DNA of 64,000 nucleotides from Schistosoma haematobium (GCF_000699445.3 NC_067197.1:8376152-8440151), one strand, 5' to 3'; positions 36,288 to 49,390 are shown, counted from the stretch's first letter. Numbers and translations: made by a program. Notes: generated from the sequence alone by a model not told the origin.

Positions 36288-36288
36288 C
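35851..36288. repeat. (ACTT)n array, 438 bp
   Basis: An ACTT tetranucleotide array with scattered ttaatt variants. The unit is that of the RTE tail in reverse orientation, so it is probably an expanded tail of a lost - strand RTE copy. Confidence 0.95.
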
Positions 36289-36290
36289 AC

Positions 36291-36400
36291 GCTCTTTATC
36301 CCGGGGTCAAGTCCGGGTAAAGGAGGAGGGTTGGTCATGGGGTTGGCAACGTTATCCTGTAGGAAAAATATCTTCCTTAAAATATAAACTATTTTTTAAA
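36291..36400 (+). repeat. RTE 5' leader fragment
   Basis: The segment gggtaaaggaggagggttgg, then catggggttggcaacgttat, matches the sense 5' leader of the full-length element (8835 down to 8740). It directly follows the ACTT array; the element body is absent. Confidence 0.8.
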
Positions 36401-36576
36401 GCAAAACTACGAATGTGTTCAAGTCTAGAGCTTGTGAGATATGCGGAAACTGAAGAGCCATACGCATGATAGAAACTATAGAAATGTGTTTATTTTTTTC
36501 ATTCATCACCAATTTCATTGAATATATATGACTGTTATGACTTTTGCTTCTGTCAGTTATTGGATGATTTCATTAC

Positions 36577-36805
36577 CGACAGAATTTTGTTCAATTAATT
36601 TATTTAAAATAAATTGTGGACTATGAATAAAATCAACATTTGACGGATTCATTTGTGTAGGCAGTGAATTCAGTGAGTTTTGTACATTAGACCGCTTCAA
36701 TGTTTTCAGAAAATTCGGCTCTAAACAACCAGTAAGAAGACGTAAATATAAATTTAATACAGGTTCACACAGACCTCGATTACGTGTAACAACTTCGCAT
36801 AGACC
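36577..36805 (-). pseudogene. Isolated FANCI-like exon on the opposite strand
   Basis: After a TTTTCTCTTCTCAG acceptor, the - strand reads GLCEVVTRNRGLCEPVLNLY, then LLTGCLEP and, later, VDFIHSPQFILNKLIEQN. This resembles a central FANCI block that in vertebrates (recalled) has a G-x-x-DV-x-RN start, a KQFYEP motif and a QEPLDYLL motif further on. A GTAATG donor could end it at 36577; otherwise the frame stops at 36557-36559. No neighbouring exon of the same gene was found on this strand. The + strand gene here has the later part of FANCI, so this piece is out of order. It is marked pseudogene provisionally; it may be a real exon in an inverted segment. Confidence 0.5.
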
Positions 36806-36829
36806 CTGAGAAGAGAAAAAATCAAGCTG

Positions 36830-39570
36830 TTTTTAAGAAAATTGGTAAACGTAATATAATATGATCAGAAATTGGTGTTATTTGAAATATCCCGACAATG
36901 ATAACCATAATTACATAAATGTTAGTTTCGGTTACTGACTGATACCAGATAGTAGAAAGGGTTGAGAGGTAAAGAGTAGTTGTTTAGTGTTTCTTAGTTT
37001 TCAATAGTTTTCCAGCTGATATTAATTTGTCACATACATTTGTTATGTCTTATGCCCCTGTCAAATATCACGCGATAAAAATCGCCAATCAGAATATCGA
37101 CTTTTCAGACCTTGTGTCCCTGTGCTAAACCCATGACACCTCAACCAGCACTAGCAGCCATGAGTCCACTCTGAATTCTTATTGGTTCTTGATGTAGTTG
37201 CTTTTCGCTTAACCCGACCTATTGAGTCTAGAACACAATATTCGCCTACACTGTATGAATAATACATTTCAGACATGCGTGGTTTATATACAAGCAGACC
37301 AGACCGCATCACACCATAAAATGAAAAATAATTATTATACAAAGAAAGCTGGAAATGGTTGTGAGTATGAGAGATTGTAACTAATGGATTGAGAATAAAT
37401 TAGGAATGGTAGATCAGATAATAGTGGCCAATAGGTCAAACGAAAGCGTATGGTAAAATAAATATAAATATATATATATAATCTAGTTGCCCAATAGATA
37501 TACAATAAGATTATGTATAATAATAGTCTATAAATAATTCCCGGAATTTACCATTCATTTATTCTTACTTCGAATGTAATAATGATTATCGAGTATTAAG
37601 TCTGTTGTAACTTGAGACGGTAATCACATGTTAAATTCACTAATCTTTCTATTCAGTATATAGTTTGGCATCCTAGACGTTCTGATCCACACCATTAACC
37701 TTGAGAAAAATAAAGTTACGCTCCTGCTGGTTTGCTATCCTCATGCTTTTCTTTAGCTTGTCCCTTAAGTCATAAGAGAAGTTAGCTGTCATATCATATT
37801 ATTATTATATTTCAACTACCTAACTCAACCAATAGTTATCCCAAACACTTATCAACTTATAAACCCGAATTATCAAACTACAATGCACCCTAAATATGAA
37901 ATCTTTCTTTAAACACAATCATTTCACAACTGACAAACAATAAGTATATAAATAATTAAGGATTACTAAAACATATAAATAATCTGGAAAATTGTCCCAG
38001 TAATTGTTTTGTTGTAAAGAAGTCATTCAAGCAGCCGAACGTGTTACGGTTTGAGGTAACTTAAAGGGATTATAAACTATTGGCAAATTCCTACATTATG
38101 AAACAGGATTTATTCGAACAAACCCTACTAAACGACTGATGCAAAACGAAATTTTGGTATTTAGACCATTGATTTTTATTCTTTCGTACAGCGATTTTAC
38201 TTTATGGTACTTATTCTTTCATTTCGGTTGATCCGTTTGAGTTGAAACATGTTGATCAGAGCGTAGCTGAATCAGAAAACGTAGAATCATACTAATTAGA
38301 AGTAACAATGTTGTTCATGATTGTTATGAATCAGTAGACTTTACTATGACTTTGTACCGCCGAAGATAATTGTTATTCAGTGTGAAAGCTTGCGTCTGTG
38401 GCTATTCAAGCTAACATTGTAATTTGTACAATCGTTTGATTTTTTATTTTCATCAGTTAGCGGATAAGTTCATGGACAATGGTCTAAATCCTGAATATCA
38501 AACGTCAGTATATTGTTCGCGACAAAGCGCTTCGATAATAATTCACAATACGATGAGAGAGGTTGGAGTCAACAAGTAACGAAATTTATAGTAAAACGAC
38601 TCCGCTTATGTAGTAACAAATACGATACTGAGATGCATATGAAGAAATATGACTAAAGGTGAGGACAACCAACGAGATAACAGAAACGGTCTTCAAATTT
38701 ACAATGTATTCAACATTCATTCCACCACAACAATCTGGAATAATAGCTGAATCACAAACACTATGGAATGTGAATCAACTGTTATACCATAGGATTCTAC
38801 CTTGAAAGAATCGACTACCGAAAATACAGTTTTCGTGTTAAAGAAGTTGTTTATTAAAAATGGGATGACTTATCCTCACAAAATACAAAAGTTGAATTCA
38901 GAATTATAACTACTCAAATAAAGTTAAAAATCATATTTAGTCACTATATGGTAACATCCTAATTTCAGTGTTTTGTTTCCCAATCCAACAAGATTTCTTG
39001 GACTAAAATGAGGCTTATCATTAAAGTAGTTGATCGAATTCAGAGATCAGATGAACAGAACAAAATATCGAGTCAGTTAATCTAGTGGCCACTCAATCGA
39101 TTGAATTCGATCAGTGCACTGGACTATACAAGCATTACATTAATGGCTGTTCAGCAATCAAAACTAGCTTGAAAATATTAGTCCTAAAGAAAATCTCCTG
39201 AGGGCTGAATAATTTAGTAGTAATATTTCAGATGATGAAATAAGATAACGCAGATATGAATTACATGAAAAGAATCAATTCTTTCAATATTAACAAAAAA
39301 TCTTGATGACGAGTGTCAACTATCATAAAACCTAGATCAAGTACGGTTGCTTGTTGATTACTCATAACCATACAAATTTATGAGAAAATTTTGTTTTGAA
39401 GTTATTTGGCTTACTAGCTACAATTCACACTTTGATGACAAAAATTCGCACGGTTTGATAGAAGAGGTAATGTTGCATAGTTTGCTGACAACTCATCAAT
39501 TTGAATACACTTAGTACATAAAAAGTCAGTATTCACCAACAGTTCAATTTACGTTTAATACAGTTGCATA
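36830..39570. other. Intergenic DNA with unclassified repeat debris
   Basis: About 37070-37360 looks repeat-derived (less AT-rich, ordered, no domain in its 63-codon - strand frame). A segment near 38610 (tagtaacaaatacgatactg) resembles one near 58390. No gene could be supported. Confidence 0.4.
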
Positions 39571-39574
39571 GTAG

Positions 39575-39745
39575 TTTATAGTGGATTCCAGGAAACGTGT
39601 CTCTTCTTATTGGTATTTCACAAGTTGGATACCCCTGTACCACAGTAATGATATTCACATTAGGAGTAGAACCCACTGCCCCTCGATTCCAACTCCCAAC
39701 GCGTTTTCCACTTAGTAACTGAGTTCATGTTTACATTTTTGATAT
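39575..39745 (-). repeat. Hammerhead family A, decayed
   Basis: The - strand carries aataccaataagaagagaca, cgtttcctggaatccacta and a head region in the family-A order. The core is lost. Confidence 0.6.
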
Positions 39746-39964
39746 GAGAAGCCTAGTGAAATTACTAAAAATTATCAATATATGAACAATGAACTTACTA
39801 CTAACTGTATCTAACCGGCTATAACGTTCCTGATTTGTAAAATTTTTTTGTAAATCACATTTTTTCATATGAAAGTAATGACTTCATGATAAATATGAAA
39901 ATGTCAATATCTAAGTCTTAATGTGTCTTCATGTCGGCTACTGGAACCGATAGAGATTATGACC

Positions 39965-40140
39965 ACACCGAAATATGCAGTAAAAGTACTTCTATTTGAA
40001 GTTTGTGCTGATGATGTTGTTCAGAAGAACGATAAAAGCTCCACGGCCAAACCATCCAGCTCAGAGAACAAAACTCCACCAAAATCATCCACCTGAGCTA
40101 CAAATCTTCTCCACCATCTCGAGTAAAAGTACTTTCAAAG
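39965..40140 (+). repeat. Unclassified repeat, paired with 46085-46190
   Basis: It contains gaagtttgtgctgatgatgt, cgataaaagctccacg and aaaccatccagctcagagaa, which recur inverted at 46085-46190 and more weakly near 44450. The frame at 39996-40208 has no domain. Confidence 0.6.
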
Positions 40141-41617
40141 TACTTCATTACCTTCTACTTCTTTCATTGATTCTAACATTTAATAATATATATTCAAGTG
40201 AGTTATGAATAAAGTAGGATACTGGGGAAATATGTAATATCACATTTTGAATCACAGTGAGGATGTCTACTAGTAAGAAGGATAAAAATAAGGAATGGAA
40301 ATAATAGTATCATTGAACATAGATGATAAAACTGATAAACAATAAGAACCTAAAAAATTATAAGTAAATAGAAATGTAATTCAACTGTAACCGATTATAT
40401 GCCATATCTCTTACGTTCTCTATTCATTTATTTTTCTTATCTCCGTAACACAGCACAGAATTCATGAATCTTCTTTAAAATTCTGCTATATTTGAAGCGA
40501 TGACGAGTTCACCTCATCTGAGAACTGAAAGAAGACTCTGAGATACAATGACAGGTAAACTAGCTATTCTGACGCGTTCCAGTCCTGCTAATTACAGGGA
40601 GAAATCCAGGTTCAGATGAAGGAAAGTATATTCCATAAGCAGTCAGAAGCACGAACGACAACAAGCACACAATTGAAGCGTATACAACACAAAATAATAT
40701 ACTAAAAGATACAACGAACCAATAGCGTTTAAGATCTTCTTAAGTGGAAAATACGACATGAATGTAAAAATGAGCTAGAAATTCCAATTTTTTGAAATAA
40801 AATTACAAAAATAAGTTATTTATCAAGTGAGTTCTGAGGATCCAACATTTCAAGATTCGATATTTCTCATTGAAGTCTTGGAATAGTTGAAAATTGATGA
40901 AAAAAAATTTTCTTACCATCTCAACTAACGTAAATTCATAAGTTGATCTCATTTTTTTTATTTATTATTTTCACTTGGTACATTATACCTTACTCCGTGC
41001 ACCACCCCACCTCACCACCCCAACTACTCACTTAGTGATTTCAACACACAAATTCTTTAATCTTTTCAAAGCTCATGTTTTCCGATTAACCCCTACTAAG
41101 ATATAAATGAAATCAATGATAATATTGTTGTTGTAACCTATGAAATTTTAATGTAGATTACAGTTTATGTATTGTCTTTGACAAAACATGAAATGTAACA
41201 GTCATGTTTGTTTTGTTTTTTTTTGTTTTTTTTGTTTTTTTGTTCCCTTTTCTTAAATAATTCAGGGAATTCCCATTTATTATTTCCTGTAACATGAATA
41301 AGAGATAAAGAAAAACCTTTGTTTGTTTGTTTATTTCTTTGTTCATATGTAATTCTGAAAATAAAAGAAACTAAATGGAGAGTAATTTATTTTCTTTTTA
41401 TTTGTTTTGTTTTAATTAAGTAAATACATGTAATAGATATAAATGGTTATTCGTTAGTTCAATAGTCAATAATTGTTACTTCTATTCTGTTTTCCCCAAT
41501 TTTAAACGACTTTGAATATTATTTCCTGTCAATAATAACTAGACAATGACATGTATAATTCCATTGATGTTTCTATTGTTTAATAAAGGTATATATCTAT
41601 CACTATGTTTCTCTCCC
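40141..41617. other. AT-rich intergenic DNA
   Basis: No gene seen; it contains T-rich tracts near 41210-41240. Confidence 0.5.
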
Positions 41618-41907
<290 letters not shown>

Positions 41908-42289
41908 TTTCATTACTTCTAAATGAAGTTATTTACGGATTTAACAAATTGAACTATTGTTAATGTTCTTTCCTTTAGAAGACAAGGTCAAATAGTTATT
42001 TGAAAGTATTTGTTGCATTATTATTTGACCGATTTATTTATTTTTCTCATATTTTCCTCCTTTTTTCATGGTTTGATTATATGTTAATATTTGAGTATAT
42101 TCCATTAATAAATTGTAAATAAGATTTTTATTTAAAAAGAAGTTTAACTTCCTGGAATTCATTATGACTTTTGATGTATTATTACTATTAATGTATTATT
42201 ATTAGTAATGTTAAAATGATCTTAAAAGAAACTTATTTGAGAGTAAGAAATTTTAGTTCATAGATAAATATTTCAAATATTTTTGATTG

Positions 42290-42415
42290 AAATCATGAAC
42301 CGATTGATGTTAGACCACCATTGGAAACCTGGAAGTGCTGGACGGCCGTTTTGGTCCTAAGATTAATCGGTTCATGATCTCAATCAAGAACATCATAATC
42401 TCCACAACCCCTATA
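42290..42415 (-). repeat. Hammerhead SINE family B, partial
   Basis: The - strand has ggaccaaaacggccgtccag and cacttccaggtttccaatgg. Only the 3' half of the ribozyme is present, followed on the + strand by a repeated end sequence (cggttcatgatctcaatc) in inverted form. Confidence 0.7.
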
Positions 42416-42844
42416 TTGAAAATATTTGAATGTAATAGATGCATAAATTAAGTTGAGATATTTGTAGAGTTTAGTTCAGATTAAAAGTGATTATCATCAC
42501 AGATTAATATCAACTGAAGAATCGCTAAAAGCTACGAAAGATTAGATAGTAGTATTCACTTATGAATCATCTAGGAGTTGAAGTCACAGTAGAATGGAAA
42601 TATCAAATGTTTTATAGTTTTCACTGATTTCTTCTTTGAAATTTTATACGTGACAGAAACTAACTTTAGTCATTTTTCATTTTTTTTATTGAATGTAGTG
42701 TCACACTTTTCTTCATTCATTGTGGAAGTGATTGTGATACTATTATCGACGAGAAGAACTAGTGAACCCCTAAGAAGGGGTGTTTATCGTAAACTGACTA
42801 TGCAAAGCCAATATACACTATTTTCTAGCTATGTACTATTACAA

Positions 42845-43470
42845 TATTAGAAAAATATTGTGAAATATTTGGCGCACGGAGCCAAATTTATTTGTTCTGA
42901 GAATAGTCTTGAAGATGAACTAAAGCTTATTCAGAATTTATTACGTAAGCACGGATAACCATCGAGGTTTTTAATGAAAGAAATGTTCGTAACTAAACCT
43001 AAATTGAAATCATCAATTGTGCTAAAAATGCATATATTCTTGAAATTACAGTTCAAATGTGATATATTGAGCGAAATGGTAACTGTGCAAGATTATGTTC
43101 AAGAAGTCGGGATAAACTGACTAGCTCCCCTGTCTTTCATTGAGTTTTCAACTGCTTTTGCGGAACTAATCATATTGGCCTCACAACTAGCCAAATGCAT
43201 TAGAGGATTTGGGAACATCATCCCTTGTGGTATCCCTCAAAGGACAAAATAAAGTAATCAGAGGCTCCATCTTCTCGAATCTAGTCGATACTGGTCACCA
43301 CAGAGATAAAACTTCAGCGTTTAAAGTTAGTTTAATAATTCCACCGAATTCGCCCTATAGTTCTTAAATCGGACTTTTGCGTATAGCAGAAGCCATAGGA
43401 ATGCACATCACAGAACCTAACCTTTACGTGCAGAAAAAGTTTATACAGCCCTGGTCTTCCACTTAGGTAC
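42845..43470 (+). pseudogene. Penelope-like element, decayed RT end and GIY-YIG region
   Basis: Broken frames read ICSENSLEDELKLIQNLL, the RT-linker motif also seen at 54.42 kb (KICSVDTINKDLKLIHNML), and at the end EAIGMHITEPNLYVQKKF, the C-terminal block shared with the other two copies. Stops and shifts are frequent; the GIY-YIG core is not readable. Confidence 0.75.
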
Positions 43471-43694
43471 GATTATATATTTCTACACCTTTCTACAGTG
43501 TTTTAAAGTTTTCCGAACTTCGATTTTGTTAACATTTTAATTTCTACCTCTAATCTTACGTAACCTGTTTATTAGTCCTGTTATCTAATTTTCAATACAC
43601 TCGCCCTACTAATTACTTATTATTAATTTCACAGGTAGCAAATAACGATTTTTAATTACATCCAATTTTAATGGTGTAACTGTTTGTAATAATT

Positions 43695-44045
43695 ATGTAC
43701 TCACCAGTGACTAACTTCAAGATGGATTCCCTGGAGTTATATTGACCGGTTGATTCAATTGTCTGATATGAGGCAGTTACTCACTGAAGGTAATGGAGGA
43801 CGGTCGCACAATATCATGGATTGGTTGAAGTTAGACATTAACAATGTTGGATGCCAACCGGTTTAGTGATATAGAGGTTAAGCGGGTCCGAATCCCACTT
43901 AAGGGGTCGTGGATGCACACTCGTGAGGATTCCCATGCTGGGAAGAAACGACCGTCCAATGATTCCAGGTTTCTAATTGTGGTCTGACATTGAGCGGTTC
44001 ATGATCTCAATTATAAACTCAAGAATCTCCATAACCCTATTTTGT
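43695..44045 (+). repeat. Hammerhead SINE family B, near full length
   Basis: Leader (ctcaccagtgactaacttca), tggattggttgaagttagac, tRNA-like head (gatatagaggttaagcgg; box B gggtccgaatccca), hammerhead and common end. The core has an inserted base (CGTGAGGA), so it is probably inactive. Confidence 0.85.
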
Positions 44046-44239
44046 TGAACTGACTCACCACCATCTAGTTAGTATCAACTTTCTACTCACTTATAAAATA
44101 TATATATTAGTATACAGCCTTGATGAAGGACTAATAGGAAAAGAATACTTCTTCGTTCAGCTTGTCTTTTTAATATCTCATATTGCTTTATTGTGTTCAA
44201 CTGTTGTTATTTGTTTTATTTTTTGAAAGAAATAGTGTA

Positions 44240-44415
44240 TTCAGAATTTATTGGCCACTTAGTGGTGACTAGAGTCAGTAGCTGCCTAATAGCTTGATGA
44301 TAAGGTTTCAAACTGTGAAGCTCGGTCATGAGGGTCTGAGTCTTCTAGGAAGCATCAGTTCCTTCAAGATCACAAGTACAGCTACCTGATGAATATGAAC
44401 TAGAACAAAAACTAG
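44240..44415 (+). repeat. Hammerhead SINE family C, decayed
   Basis: It contains tggccacttagtggtgact, actgtgaagctcggtcatg, cagttccttcaagatcac and a broken hammerhead (acctgatgaatatgaac ... acaaaaact). Confidence 0.65.
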
Positions 44416-44916
44416 GTTCAGTATGATATTGCCCATAATGACAGTGTAAACTTCACGGTCAAACCTTATAGATCAGAAAACACAACACCTACAGAATTTA
44501 AGATTGTTAGCTATGTAAAATTGTTAATGTTGAAATGGTTAGTATCTAGTTTTCACTATAATCAGTTTCTGAGATCATGATTACAATCAGTGTTTAAAAA
44601 TTAGGATATAAGAAGTAATACTGTGATAAGAAATTGTTTAACTAAAGATTATGTAATGTCTGATGTGATAAGAATTAAGTGAGTATAAATATAATAATAT
44701 CCATCCTTAGTAAATAAGTTATGGAAATTTTAAAATAAGACAGTACATATACATTAGTTGTATAAAATTGTCTCGGAGTCATGATGAGTACTAATTTATC
44801 ATTAGGATGAAGTTTAAAATGGTTAGAGAAGCATTCCCATACTCCGGAAATTTTATTCACAGTAATAGAATTTATTGAAAAGAACATTATTTACTCATAC
44901 ATATTAAGTTTGTTGA

Positions 44917-45473
44917 AGGCGCGGATCGGCAAAGCAAGAGCAGCATATTTGCAACTGAGGAACATCTGGAACTCAAAGCAACTGTCAACCAATACCAAAG
45001 TCAGGATTTTCAATACAAATGTCAAGACACTCCTACTGTATGGGGCAGAAACCTGGAGAACTACGAAAGCAATCATCCAGAAAACACAGGTGTTCATTAA
45101 CAGTTGTCTACGCAAAATACTTCGGATCCGTTGGCCGGACACTATTAGCAACAACCTACTATGGGAAAGAACAAACCAGATCCCAGCGTAGGAAGAAATC
45201 AGAAAGAAGCGCTGGAAGTGGATAGGACACACACTGAGGAAAGCACCCAACTGCGTCACAAGACAAGCCCTCACATGGAATGCTCGAGGCCATTCGGGGT
45301 GAAGAGGAAGACCAAAGAACACATTACGCCGGGAAATGGAGATAGACATGAGAAAAATGAACAAGAACTGGATGGAACTAGAAAAGAAGGTGGAGGACAG
45401 AGTGGGTTGGAGAATGCTGGTCGGCGGCCTATGCTCCATTTGGAGTAACAGGCGTAAGTAAGTAAGTAAGTAA
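44917..45473 (+). pseudogene. RTE LINE subfamily 2, 5'-truncated
   Basis: It starts inside GKARAAYLQLRNIWNSK and runs to the RTE 3' end plus AAGT tail. It is nearly identical to 28890-29411 but keeps the reading frame near its start. TAG at 45189-45191 (after NQIPA) and TGA at 45300-45302 (before RGRPKN) are both shared with that copy. The C-terminus reads [16 protein letters not shown]. Confidence 0.93.
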
Positions 45474-45474
45474 T

Positions 45475-46082
45475 TTAGTTTGTAGATAATTGTATGCTTA
45501 TAAAGATAACATCATTGATAATCTTTGTAATTTCAATAACTATTGTTGACTATGGGTGAGGACGGTCCACGGGTGAACTCGAGGAAGCTTTAAGAAGCTC
45601 AGAAGATGTCCCATCCAATCAGCTTTTGGAAGAATATTCCAGAATCACTACATGTAGCAACCCTATTGGAAAAATGCTAAAACTTATAAGTACCTGACAG
45701 TTTTGTACCATAATTGACGCTGTTTGGAATAACATTCCTTTCAGCTGTCTTTTGTTTTCTCATTTTCAACTTGGAAGGGTTCTAGCGTTTGAGTGCTCAA
45801 GTCATACGCGGCATATCAAGAATTTCCAAATATAATACTATGTAATATTATCTTGCCTGTGAATATGAATAAATTTGTCGTTACAGTTGTCATTCTCGCT
45901 TTATTAAAATATATAAAAGGAATTAATTTCAGTCAGTATTACAAAGAAACAGTGTTTTTTCTTCATGCAACCTAAGATATTAGAGACTTTCCCCAATATA
46001 ATTCCTTTAATAACTTCTCATATACCAGTAATAACTAACAGTTTTAAGTGATAAGTTGAATTCAGTTCAGTTTTTGATAGAG
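45475..46082. other. Intergenic DNA
   Basis: No gene seen. The segment 45545-45760 is less AT-rich and may be an LTR-type repeat, not assigned. Confidence 0.4.
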
Positions 46083-46084
46083 TT

Positions 46085-46190
46085 TTATTCTCTCAGCTGG
46101 ATGGTTTAATCGTGGAGCTTTCATCATTCTTTTGAGTAACATCATCAGCACAAACTTCAGGTAGAAATAGTCACTATTTAGTTCAGTTCA
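46085..46190 (-). repeat. Unclassified repeat, partner of 39965-40140
   Basis: The reverse complement carries gaagtttgtgctgatgatgt and aaaccatccagctgagagaa, as at 40.0 kb. Confidence 0.6.
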
Positions 46191-46590
46191 TATGATATAT
46201 ATCTTCCATATACACACTTATTAGTGTGTGTATCTATTAAAAATACAATTATATATATGAAATATAGGTAAGATATTTTAATGGGAAATAATTAAAAGTA
46301 TAATTAATTCATTATTATCTTGATTGTTTAAATAGTCTTTTATTAATTACTATCAATGTATATCATTTTATAGTCGCCATATTATTTTCACATGTTCTTA
46401 CCAGCTGATTACGTCATGATCTCTATCTCCTTTATTTCTTTCTAAAAGTAATTTAATTTATATGGTTGTTGAAAGTAATCGCCATTAAAGTGAACTACTC
46501 GATGAATGTTTCACAGCAAGCCGCTTTTATAAAATATTAAATTTATACAAATATGTGGAAGTTCTACATCATATGAAGTAAAACAAATTC

Positions 46591-46879
46591 GGCGAGACTA
46601 TAATTTATGGAGTAACCAATCAGGTATAAGATAACATGTCTCGGATTTTGGCGCGAAATGCATTTATCCATTTGGCTAAATTGAGTTTTGGCATCATAGC
46701 TGATGTTAGTTCGTGATGAAAACCATAAATATAATTCCTAACCCTAACCATCAAATGTAAATCATAACTCTTACTCTTCATACTGCTTCATAACCATCAT
46801 TTAGCCCTAGTAAGTAGGTGGACATTCTCAAGATCACTTTAGCGTTGCTCAAAGGTCGTCCATAAATTATAGTCTCATC
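46591..46879 (+). mobile_element. Merlin-type MITE with 8-bp target-site duplication
   Basis: This 289-bp element has inverted ends (ggcgagactataatttatgg; ccataaattatagtctcatc) and no coding frame. It is flanked by acaaattc at 46583-46590 and 46880-46887, an exact 8-bp duplication as expected for Merlin transposons. Its left 150 bp match the left part of the transposase-bearing element at 33017, which presumably belongs to its source family. Confidence 0.93.
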
Positions 46880-46889
46880 ACAAATTCAA

Positions 46890-47895
46890 TTCACTACTCA
46901 CAAATGTTTCATATTTTTAATATACTGAATGTTTTGTGAAATCTTCACAAGTATTTAAACGTTACTTATCATGATATTCAGTTATTTTTTTGATAACGTT
47001 TCACACATTATATGCTTTCCATTTCTAAGAGGTATAAGACTGAAGTGTCGTTCTTTCAAGTGCTCATCTACAGTGGAGGACTTCGTTAGTTGAAATCCAT
47101 TGGCTCGTACAGATTCAATACTAAACAGTATGATTTATGTGGAAACGAAAATGAAGTACTTGTAATAATAAAGCTTCTTAAATTGTTTTGGTCTTCTTTC
47201 GGAATGCTGGCTGGTCAACAGTTAAGGATATGTTAGTTTATAATTTGTACCCAACAAAAGGGGTGAAACTCTATGTATACCAATGAGTATCTATAGATAT
47301 TACTATTCCAATAATGTGGACCACAGTAAAATATTATTTACGAACGGAACTATTTATCTGTAACTGATCTTATATTCAATCACATTTAGACATATACCCA
47401 AAAAAGTACTTCAAATATAAGTAACAGTAAATTGTTTAGTTTTGCCTAAATGTATTAGCGGAAATTGATGTTGTTTACTGTTCTAGCGATGTGTAACTTA
47501 CCCAGGTTAATAATACTTTAACAAAGACATCCATCATGAAGTTATTCCATGTTTGAGTGGAATACAATTTAAAAATACCGTGGTAGTAGTGATATTAGTA
47601 AAATGTTATTTGTCCGTCTCATTGATTTAAGAACAGCTGGAAGATAACAATTCGATGTGACAAATAACATACTTGCATTATACCATACCTTTAACTAGGT
47701 TAATCTGCTAGAATTCAATTCCCCAAGGATTATAAGGACACCTTGCTAACAAGTCCTAAATTATACTTAACTAGGTCCAGTGACGTCTATCGGCTACCTT
47801 CAGCTATGTGATAAACCAAAGTGTATTAGTCTAGTTTACATTACTGGCTGATATATTTTCAAAATTGATAAGCCAAGTTTATGTTATTACTATTA
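46890..47895. other. Intergenic DNA
   Basis: No gene or recognisable repeat seen. Confidence 0.5.
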
Positions 47896-47899
47896 TTAT

Positions 47900-48187
47900 T
47901 CTATTTTTATTAGTGAACAAGAGCATAAGTGTGGACAATCGAATGTATTTCAACACAAAATTACAGAATATCCTAGTAAAATCTGAAAACCATACAGTGA
48001 ATACTTCATTTACAAAATATCAGTCAATCGTCTCAGATTTGACTGATTCTTGTTTTTCACACCAATTACTCTGTGTTCTCGTTCTATTTTCTTCAATCTT
48101 CTTAACCTTCTGCTACCAGGCCTTTCATTTTCGACTGATGATACATACTACTTATATCTATCGATATCAGTAGCACATACCATATTA
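47900..48187 (+). repeat. Dispersed ~290-bp repeat (solo-LTR-like), copy 3
   Basis: The best preserved copy: starts gtgaacaagagcataagtg, ends atcagtagcacataccatat. A 102-codon frame (47865-48173) runs across it, but the same frame is broken in the other copies and shows no domain, so it is not called a gene. Confidence 0.7.
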
Positions 48188-48189
48188 TC

Positions 48190-49390
48190 TTAACGGATTC
48201 GAAATTATTTCTAAAAGACAATAAAAACAATTAAATGATCTTTTAATTCTGTTAATAAAAAGGAAGCAATTTACAATGTCCGATGTTCACTAATACAATT
48301 CATTCTATAATTATGTTTTATAGTCAGTTCTAATGTATGAACAATAATAATAGTTTTCTTCTTTGAAAGGAAACAAACTCTTAGTGATTTCCTTAATTCA
48401 TTTTGTTTAAAGTTTGTATTTGGGCGTAATATTGAAATTTCGAACTAATTCCTAATCTATTCAATTGTGTCCTGTATTGAATCTATGTTCATAGTTTTTT
48501 TTAGGTGAATTAGGTTAATCTAGTTTGCTTTATATAAAGTATCAGTTCATATGATGATTGACATGATCGACAATGCTAATTGTATGATTTCATCAACAGC
48601 TTTTAAATAAGTGAAACGTTTAACCAGTTGTATATTTGTATATAATTTACAAATATAGTAATAAGAAGAGGCAATATAGAAGATTTATGAGTTCAAGAAA
48701 CCAGTATCTGATCACAATGAATAAATGTGTATTCAAGGTATTGTAATAATGAAGATATGCATACATCTATGCTATTCGAAAACAATATAAACCAACATCA
48801 GTTAATAGTTCACAGTGAGGTTATATTTTATATGGATCATAGGCATGTCTTTTCATTGTAAAACAAGTATGGTTATAGATGGTTTTCTTTATAGATTGAT
48901 CTCAGTTATGATACCATTGAAAACTAGGGACTAAATCACTAAAATGCTGAGTTAGACTGTCTGGAAGCTAACCATCTCATAAAGTTTATCTAAACTGTTA
49001 ATTAAATTAAAAGTTATCATTATAAGCTAACAATAAACATAGTCTTTTATGTTACAAGTGTGTGAATAGGTTCTCCAAGTAAATTAAGGTAATCACAAGG
49101 GAATAAATGTCTCTTGTTTAGAGATTTCAATGCCGAGCTGGTTTAATAAAATAGTGTTCTTTCTTTCTTTCTGAGTTTCACTGATAATACATGTGAACAT
49201 TGAATGTACGATAATTATCATGTTCACTTGTCCCTACCAAACTATCAGTTACTTACAGTCCAGAAACTTCACAGAGGCTGCTGAAGCTTATAACTTATAT
49301 CACCGAATGACTCCTGTTAAACAACCGTTGAAAACTGTAGATCATCAGACAGTTTTTCATCTTAGTATGGAAGTTAAACCTGTAAACAAT
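48190..49390. other. AT-rich intergenic DNA
   Basis: No supported gene. A short open segment at 49259-49392 after a TTACTTACAG acceptor-like site reads NFTEAAEAYNLYHRMTPVK; no family recognised and no partner exon seen. Confidence 0.4.

Noticed and set aside
35851..36288. CRISPR-like array
   Set aside because: It is a plain tetranucleotide array without spacers, in a eukaryotic genome.
44891..45439. 182-codon - strand frame (and the similar one at 28896-29429)
   Set aside because: Antisense of RTE subfamily 2 copies. Both frames are alike because the DNA is alike, not because they code.
47865..48173. 102-codon frame in the 290-bp repeat as a small gene
   Set aside because: The frame is broken in the sister copies and shows no domain.
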